From the NCBI GenBank assembly GCA_018398805.1, contig JAGFBZ010000339.1, positions 186,001 to 250,000 on the forward strand: a stretch of 64,000 bases of DNA. Reading direction: 5' to 3'. This document shows, in pieces, positions 59,037-64,000 of this stretch (positions are counted from its first letter, which is position 1; every line of letters begins with the position of its first letter). This DNA comes from Hirundichthys speculiger (Eukaryota > Chordata > Actinopteri > Beloniformes > Exocoetidae). The notes below the pieces were generated by a model, which saw only the letters and a list, made by a program, of their open reading frames with translations, made no database searches and had not been told where the DNA came from. The position numbers were made by a program, and so were the translations under genes.

Positions 59037-59640
59037 TAAGATTAAAAATCTCTTTTTCAAGGGAGACCTGGCCAAGACGGGCAGCAGCAGCAAAACACAA
59101 AGTTGCAGACAAGACATACAAGGGAAACAAGGTACAATTTACAAGCAATAAAATTTGCATGAAATAAAACTATCTATAAAACAAGATGAGAGTTTCTGGG
59201 AGTCATTTATACAAACATCAAGCTAAAAACAGCAACATCCCATAGAAACAGCTTCCAAGTCCTTCATCTTAGATTTAAAAACATTTAGCGACACGAGCGC
59301 CTTCAGTTTTAAATCGTTCTGCAACAAGTTCCAGGCTGAGGGTGTGGAATACCCAAAAGCCCTTTTCCCTATCTCAATCCGAGCATTTGGGACAGAGAGC
59401 ATAAAAAAATCCTGGGAACGCAGTGAATACTGTCCGGTGTTTTTTTTGCGTGATGAAAACACACAGGTATTTTCAAGAGAAATGCCAATCTTCCCACCAG
59501 TGGACATCCAAGTAATTTCACCCATAAACATCCCAAGGTCAGATGGTACAAAACTTGAGGAATTTGCAAAAACCCAGGCAACTCTGCAGGCCATAGTATT
59601 AAATGCTTTAGTTTATAATAGTGCAAGTAGAAAAGTATAG
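59037..59640 (-). mobile_element. LINE 3' end on the minus strand
   Basis: The minus strand reads a decayed reverse transcriptase C-terminus: LRSQDFFMLSVPNARIEIG, then RAFGYSTPSAWNLLQNDLKL and LVSLNVFKSKMKDLE. It is followed by a 3' UTR with CTTGGCCAGGTCTCCCTTGA and AGAGATTTTTAATCTTAAT, a common tail of a teleost LINE. The copy is truncated upstream at about 59640. The 123-codon open frame here (59223-59594) belongs to the element, not to a host gene. Confidence 0.75.
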
Positions 59641-59662
59641 TATAGAGTATAGAGTATAGTAT
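59630..59662. repeat. Short TATAG(AG) tandem repeat
   Basis: AGTATAGTATAGAGTATAG-type units border the upstream end of the minus-strand LINE fragment. Confidence 0.75.
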
Positions 59663-60359
59663 GCCATACCATAATGATCAGAAGGATTGTCGGGAGAATG
59701 GTCCTTCTCTGTAAAATAGAATTAAAAAAAATATGGCAGCACAGCTGTGGTACTGATGCAGCATAAATTGTGAATTATTAAGGAGAAAAAATTTTAAATT
59801 AGCTCACAAACTGTTGGAAAGTTGGAACTGTTGCAGAGAGATCGCAGTGTGGTTTACGTCTCCAAAAAAAATCCATGAATTTACTTGGCTGTTGTGTTTG
59901 TAGCCTGGCAGCAACTGATCTGATGATGTGCCACATTTAACATGACAATTTAAAGAAGAAATGTTTTAAAGTGGACATGACATGCTGTGTTTTGGACACA
60001 AAGTGTTGCAACAAGAAATTCTTATTGTAATCTAACTCTATGGAGCAAGACTTTTCACTGTTTCAGAAAGTCCTATTTTCAGGTCAAAGATCTGATCACC
60101 CATGGTGTAGCCAGGAACTCAGCATGTAGCTGAGCTGCAGTTGCACCATCACAGCATCTATATACATGTCTCTGTAGGATATCAGCTTACATACAGTCCA
60201 ACTGTCTGACCACCTCAGTGTTTGCTGCCTACACCTGTTTATATAGTCTTCTGTGTAGCACATCAACTAATGATATTAGTCATAAGTACATAGAACTTTT
60301 TGTTCTCCAGCTAACAAATGATTACTAATTTTTTCCTAGATAACAATGACAATATATTT

Positions 60360-60680
60360 TTGTCTTTTGTCTCTCGGTCCTTCTTCCTCCTCTTTTTTTT
60401 CCTTTACTAAACTGGCCTGGGCCCTCTAATGATCCAGGTTCTGGTCAAGGTTTCTTCCCTCTTAAAGGGGAGTTTTTCCTTGTCACTGTTTTGCTTGAAG
60501 GTTTTTCTCCCACTAGAGGGGTTTTTACTCGCCATTGTCTCTTTAAGTGAATATTTAATAATATCACTTTATATTTCATAATATTTGCTCAAAGGGTCAT
60601 GCTCTGGGTCTCTGAAAAATGCCTATAGAAAATTTGTATTGTAATAGATACTATATAAATAAAGCTGAATTGAAATAAAT
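60360..60680 (+). mobile_element. LINE 3' UTR tail
   Basis: The series GGTTCTGGTCAAGGTTTCTT, TTAAAGGGGAGTTTTTCCTT, GTCACTG and, after a decayed middle, ACTATATAAATAAAGCTGAA then TTGAAAT is the signature 3' end of a teleost LINE family. No coding sequence is retained. It ends in the short TTGAAAT-type tail. Confidence 0.78.
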
Positions 60681-61261
60681 TGCACCCTACCATAGACTAA
60701 AGGTGGAGAGTGCATTCAGGAAAAGGACAACTTCTGGCTTTGTGTCAGGATGTCACTGGGCCCAATCAACAGAAAACAATGTTATAACCCGTATAGTGTT
60801 AAGTCACGTATAGAAAAAGCATTCATTTAAAAAGGGAAAGTTTTCAACAACCCACCAAGAAAGAGTGACCAGCTTCCACTTTGGGCACAGTTTTGGTTTT
60901 TTTTTTTTTAATTTCCATAATGCCATGGGAGATATGTGTTTTAGTTGTGTGGATGCAGTGGACATTTTCCAGATGGACTGCTTTAGCAATGCAATTTTAG
61001 CCAGTCGTCCCGAACAGAAACATTGGTGTTTAACTTTTGTCATTGCCGTTCCTCCGCTCGATGACTTTAAAACTCTGGATCCAATTCTGGCTTGAACATG
61101 TATGGCTGGATTTCTGGACTCGTCATGCTTGACATCAGTAATCTCTCAGACTTTTGTTTAACATAGTTTCATTTAAAGCCCTGTTATCCTGACTGGCAAC
61201 AGGAGCTGTGTGTGTTCATAGACATACACCCGTGCCCTCACAGAACACTTGTAGAAATTAA

Positions 61262-61315
61262 ACCAATCAGAAAACACGTAAAAAACTTTCAGACATTCCA
61301 CCAATCAGAAAACAC
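61262..61315. repeat. Two 16-bp direct repeats containing CCAAT
   Basis: ACCAATCAGAAAACAC occurs exactly at 61262-61277 and at 61300-61315. CCAAT is the NF-Y core motif. The pair may equally be a remnant of transposon subterminal repeats. Confidence 0.6.
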
Positions 61316-61604
61316 TTAACACAACAGCTTCTTGTTTTCGAGGAAGTTGTATACTCCATGACTGGCTTTCTTTAGTGTTCTAAAGTAATTACAAACTGCT
61401 TGTGGATATGACACTGTAAGTGTGAGCTAATGTTCGAAGTACCCTTCATAAGATAATAATGGCTGGAAAAACCCATCTGATGTCCACTTTAAACATTCTG
61501 ATTTTTGATCTCCGTTTAACTCCTGCTCAGCGTCCTCAGTGTCGCCACTTCAGTCTGACTGGCCATTAATTCAACTTTAAAAAAAGGCTCTGGCAACATT
61601 TTTG

Positions 61605-61782
61605 TTAAGTAAATAAAACAGTCCAATTGTTAATCTGGAGGCTGTAATGTTTAATGTGTTATGTCTTGTTCATCTGCAGTTGTATTTACCAAATATTAAG
61701 ATCTAGTAAGAACCAAATGATTCTTGATTATGGTCTGAAGCATAAAACCTTACAACTAAAAGAGGTTGTAGTTTCTTTTTCA
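61605..61782 (+). mobile_element. Tc1-like right terminal fragment (same family as the 32-kb and 47-kb copies)
   Basis: The segment runs TTTTTGTTAAGTAAATAAAA, GTTCATCTGCAGTTGTATTT, AAGATCTAGTAAGAACCAAA and TAGTTTCTTTTTCAG in the order of the long terminal repeat of this Tc1 family. It is complementary in pattern to the left end of the 47-kb copy (AAAGAAAGTACAG ... TTAAGATTTTATGTATCAGG). No transposase is attached. Confidence 0.65.
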
Positions 61783-62239
61783 GATGACTGCTTGTGATTA
61801 TTATTATTCAGCACGGCTACTCATATACATCTTGTCTGAAGTGCTCTGTCCTCATTATACCTATTCTTTCTGCAGTTACATGTCTGTGCAGCAAATACTA
61901 TCAAACACACCCAATAAAAATACAATAACACATACGCTGCTTCTCTCTCATTCGCTCACACAAATAGCCTCAGTTTTCCTTAGAAACGACATCAGAAAAG
62001 GTGTGGGATGAATATAAAATTACAATTTCAGTACAAATATATTCTCTATATAAAAAAATATACCTTCTCATTGCATATTTAATATACAACCACTGCAAAT
62101 TAGCCACAAGTCTGTAAGTGTGGAATGTATTGATATTCTAGTCATCTGTATGATATAACTGTACCCAGAACAAGGGTGACGGCATCTGCATTGCTGTGAT
62201 TAGTGAAGAACAAATACAGGAGAACACAACTGTCTAAAC

Positions 62240-62290
62240 TTGAAGCACTCTCGTTTCCCAGCAAAGGTCTGGGAAACAAGAGTGCTTCAA
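62240..62290. repeat. Hairpin with 22-bp arms and 7-nt loop
   Basis: Arms at 62240-62261 and 62269-62290 pair at 21 of 22 positions, the one mismatch being G opposite A-complement near the centre. A possible outer pairing (ACTGT at 62229-62233 with ACAGT at 62290-62294) would lengthen the stem. Arm length is microRNA-like but the loop is short. It could instead be a palindromic repeat. No known microRNA is recognised. Confidence 0.75.
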
Positions 62291-62689
62291 CAGTGCTTCT
62301 ATTATCTAATAGAGGCAGCCTCCAGTAAATTTGTACAAATATCCTAACTGAAACGGCGAGGCTGCTTTATCAGTAAGATATGCTGATAAACAATGTTGGT
62401 GTCTATTAGAAGATGTGACTGTCAGAAATGCACACATGCAAAAAGCAAGAAATAAAAAAAATGAAAGCAATATAGAAAAAGAAAGAAGGAAAGAAAGAAA
62501 GAGAAGAGGTGAAAGAGTGAAAACAGAGGTTGTTCTCAGAAAAGGTCAGGCTGATTGTCTCTGCCCAAATATGCTGGCCTTTTCAAAATTAACTTGGCAA
62601 AGGCGATATTTTCCACAAAGCCGGCATCATGAATCAAAGAAGCATCTATAGTTCATCCCTGAAAGCAAAGCAACCTGCCTTCCTGTGTG

Positions 62690-62960
62690 CACCACTCTCT
62701 TCACTGACAATACAGCCTCCCGCATCGAGCTGACATCTTCAGTAATTATGTAATTAACACCATGGCAGGCCTGATTTCAGAGAAAGTACATTATAATTGC
62801 ATTTAGTCATTCATTAGTTAGGCTAAACATTTTATACACTATGCGCAAGTGCGGCAGGGGGCCAAAGGCTACTTGTTTTTTGGAACACAATTGTGGTGTC
62901 AATGCCTTGATTGGTTTCTGCTTGATATCGCTGACAGGACAGGTTTTTGTAATTTACCTA
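62690..62960. promoter_or_regulatory. Possible conserved non-coding element
   Basis: The AT-rich but complex sequence has many TAAT cores (CAGTAATTATGTAATTAACA, ATTCATTAGTTAGGC), suggestive of a homeodomain-site cluster. Untested. Confidence 0.25.
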
Positions 62961-63126
62961 TAATTACCCTCACTCCCTGATACACTATAAAAAAAGAAAA
63001 AAAAAGTCACTGGTCTCAGCTAAGATAAACCAACAGGGAATAGGCCCTCTGTTTAATTCTTCATGGTCTGCTCTTTCCGGTGTAAATAATGTCCGACCGC
63101 CTGTTTTAGACCAAAATGAGTATTAT

Positions 63127-63164
63127 TAAAAAAGAAAACAAACAAACAAACAAACAAAAAAAAG
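63127..63164. repeat. (AAAC)n microsatellite
   Basis: About five AAAC units flanked by A-runs. Confidence 0.9.
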
Positions 63165-63289
63165 GACAACCTTTACAAAGGAGCAGTGCAAGGTAACACA
63201 GCAATAGAGAAGAGTTCAGTTGTAATTACCTGGGTGATAAAAGCATGTTAGGAATACCAACAACACACATGCTGCTCAGCATGATGAAT

Positions 63290-64000
63290 TACATTAGTCA
63301 ATGCAATATGTCTTTGTGAGCTGTTTTTAATGAATTCCTTTAAACAACACCGAGGACTGGCAATCCCAAAGAGAATCATAAAACTGTGTCTTTTGATTGT
63401 AGCGTATTGCTGGATTTAGACTTAGATGACTTGGCAAAAGGAAGAATTATTTCTTCAAGCTCTAACCTTTAACGTACGACTCAACTAAAGCACGATGTAA
63501 GCGGCATAATTAAAAGGAAATTTGTCCTGCTCTGGTATCCTGTAATGGATACTTTTTGTGACTCATACTATTATGATGTTACAGTCTGGTTAGGCAGGCG
63601 GACAATTTGGTCCCAGTAACACCAGATCTGTCCCTGTCCCTGTGATGATTTCTTCAATTAAGCCTTCCTGGCAGAGGAGTCAAAATGCTTAACTAGGCAG
63701 AATTGGAGCTGCCACTAGCTAGAGGTAGCAATGGGCTCTGCTTCAACAGCTCATTCATCAGCCCCAGCAGTACCACTGGGCCACCTGTTCTGACACCATG
63801 CAGGGACGGAGTCATTTGCATTCTGCTCTGACCGTCTTCTTTTTCTCTCCTCACTTTCTCCCCTCCCTCTCCTTCTCTCTTTTCTTGGCCGCTACAACTT
63901 TTAAAGTTCCTCAGAGGCAGCTCTGGCAGATAATTGAATACCAGGGTTTGATTTAGTTTGAAATCAATTTGGGAAGGGGCTTTTCATTCATTATGCTCCT
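63290..64000. promoter_or_regulatory. Possible conserved non-coding region at the right edge
   Basis: Largely repeat-free, balanced sequence (for example TTAACGTACGACTCAACTAA near 63471), except for a CT-rich stretch at 63838-63885. It may be constrained intronic DNA. By-eye call only. Confidence 0.2.

Larger units (their letters stand above)
59957..61499. mobile_element. Possible degraded DNA transposon bounded by inverted repeats
   Basis: A 22-base segment at 59957-59978 (core TTTTAAAGTGGACAT) is matched in inverted orientation at 61480-61499 (ATGTCCACTTTAAA), with two single-base gaps, and weaker similarity continues inward. The 1.5 kb between contains a LINE tail that would be a later insertion, CCAATCAG direct repeats and an unrecognised open frame. 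TTAAAGTGGAC-type ends occur in some fish cut-and-paste elements. I could not confirm a target duplication or a transposase. Confidence 0.35.
13396..64000 (-). other. camta1: camta1 intron upstream of the CG-1 exon (partial)
   Basis: In transcript sense this intron precedes the exon. The previous CAMTA exon ends with the conserved KLKVQGVE and contains YRKDGYCWKKRKDGK. I searched the minus strand of this region for the corresponding codons and saw none, so the intron appears to exceed 50 kb. That fits the known very large 5' introns of CAMTA1. An independent gene hidden in it cannot be excluded, but none is recognised. Confidence 0.78.
61783..64000. other. Intronic sequence at the right edge
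   Basis: Unique intron containing a strong hairpin (62240-62290), a GAAA repeat (about 62475-62510), an AAAC repeat (63127-63164), a CT-rich stretch (63838-63885) and two possible conserved blocks. No exon is recognised. Confidence 0.5.

Noticed and set aside
59223..59594. 123-codon minus-strand frame that looks protein-like
   Set aside because: It matches the C-terminus of a LINE reverse transcriptase ORF and is followed by the LINE's 3' UTR, so it is not a host gene.
60865..61095. 76-codon plus-strand frame between transposon remnants
   Set aside because: Not recognised as any protein. It starts in a T-run and sits inside a possible transposon, so it is not called as a gene.
62284..62298. 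GCTTCAACAGTGCTT, identical to the loop side of the ferritin iron-responsive element
   Set aside because: The CAGTGC loop is present, but the bases after it (TTCTA) pair with only two of the five upper-stem bases, so no proper IRE stem forms. It is intronic and part of an unrelated palindrome.
1..64000. A novel multi-gene or defence-like system
   Set aside because: There are no gene clusters, arrays or RNA genes. The content is explained by a giant intron, decayed transposons and simple repeats.

Overview
The window looks like teleost fish nuclear DNA. It is almost entirely intronic: codon-poor, rich in microsatellites, with no dense genes, and sprinkled with decayed fish-type transposons (Tc1-like, hAT and several non-LTR retrotransposon tails). 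The only protein-coding sequence I recognise with confidence is one 72-nt exon on the minus strand at 13324-13395. It encodes part of the CG-1 DNA-binding domain of the calmodulin-binding transcription activator CAMTA1 (it has SSIIPTF, where CAMTA2 has SSIVPTF). It is flanked by a good acceptor and a GTAAGA donor. CAMTA1 is known for very long introns, so the window reads as this exon with about 50.6 kb of upstream intron (13396-64000) and about 13.3 kb of downstream intron (1-13323). I found no neighbouring CG-1 exon in the window.

Region 1-13323 is the downstream intron. It holds simple repeats, a candidate but unrecognised 198-nt cassette exon (5427-5624, minus) with strong splice signals, and a block of dead transposons: a LINE endonuclease remnant (7905-8595), a short MITE-like element (9315-9398), a Tc1 transposase fragment (9490-9866) abutting an antisense LINE reverse-transcriptase fragment (9868-10375), and a further repeat fragment near 12.3 kb. 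Region 13396-32170 has a BED-finger fossil of a hAT element just upstream of the exon, then mainly unique intron with CA, GA and T tracts and several stretches that look like candidate conserved non-coding elements.

Region 32171-49560 contains two copies of one Tc1-like family. Both carry the same TAG stop and both have lost the first catalytic Asp. The second copy (46995-49512) was interrupted by a 1288-bp hAT element with perfect 16-bp terminal inverted repeats and an 8-bp target duplication. Region 57000-61800 is a second transposon-rich cluster: three LINE 3' ends in mixed orientation, a long TA/CA microsatellite, a possible degraded DNA transposon, and a fourth Tc1 terminal fragment. The last 2 kb is unique intron with a notable 22-bp-arm hairpin and a homeodomain-site-like AT-rich segment.

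No operon, CRISPR array, tRNA, rRNA or novel multi-gene system was seen. Identifications of repeat families rest on recognised family motifs, not on a database search.
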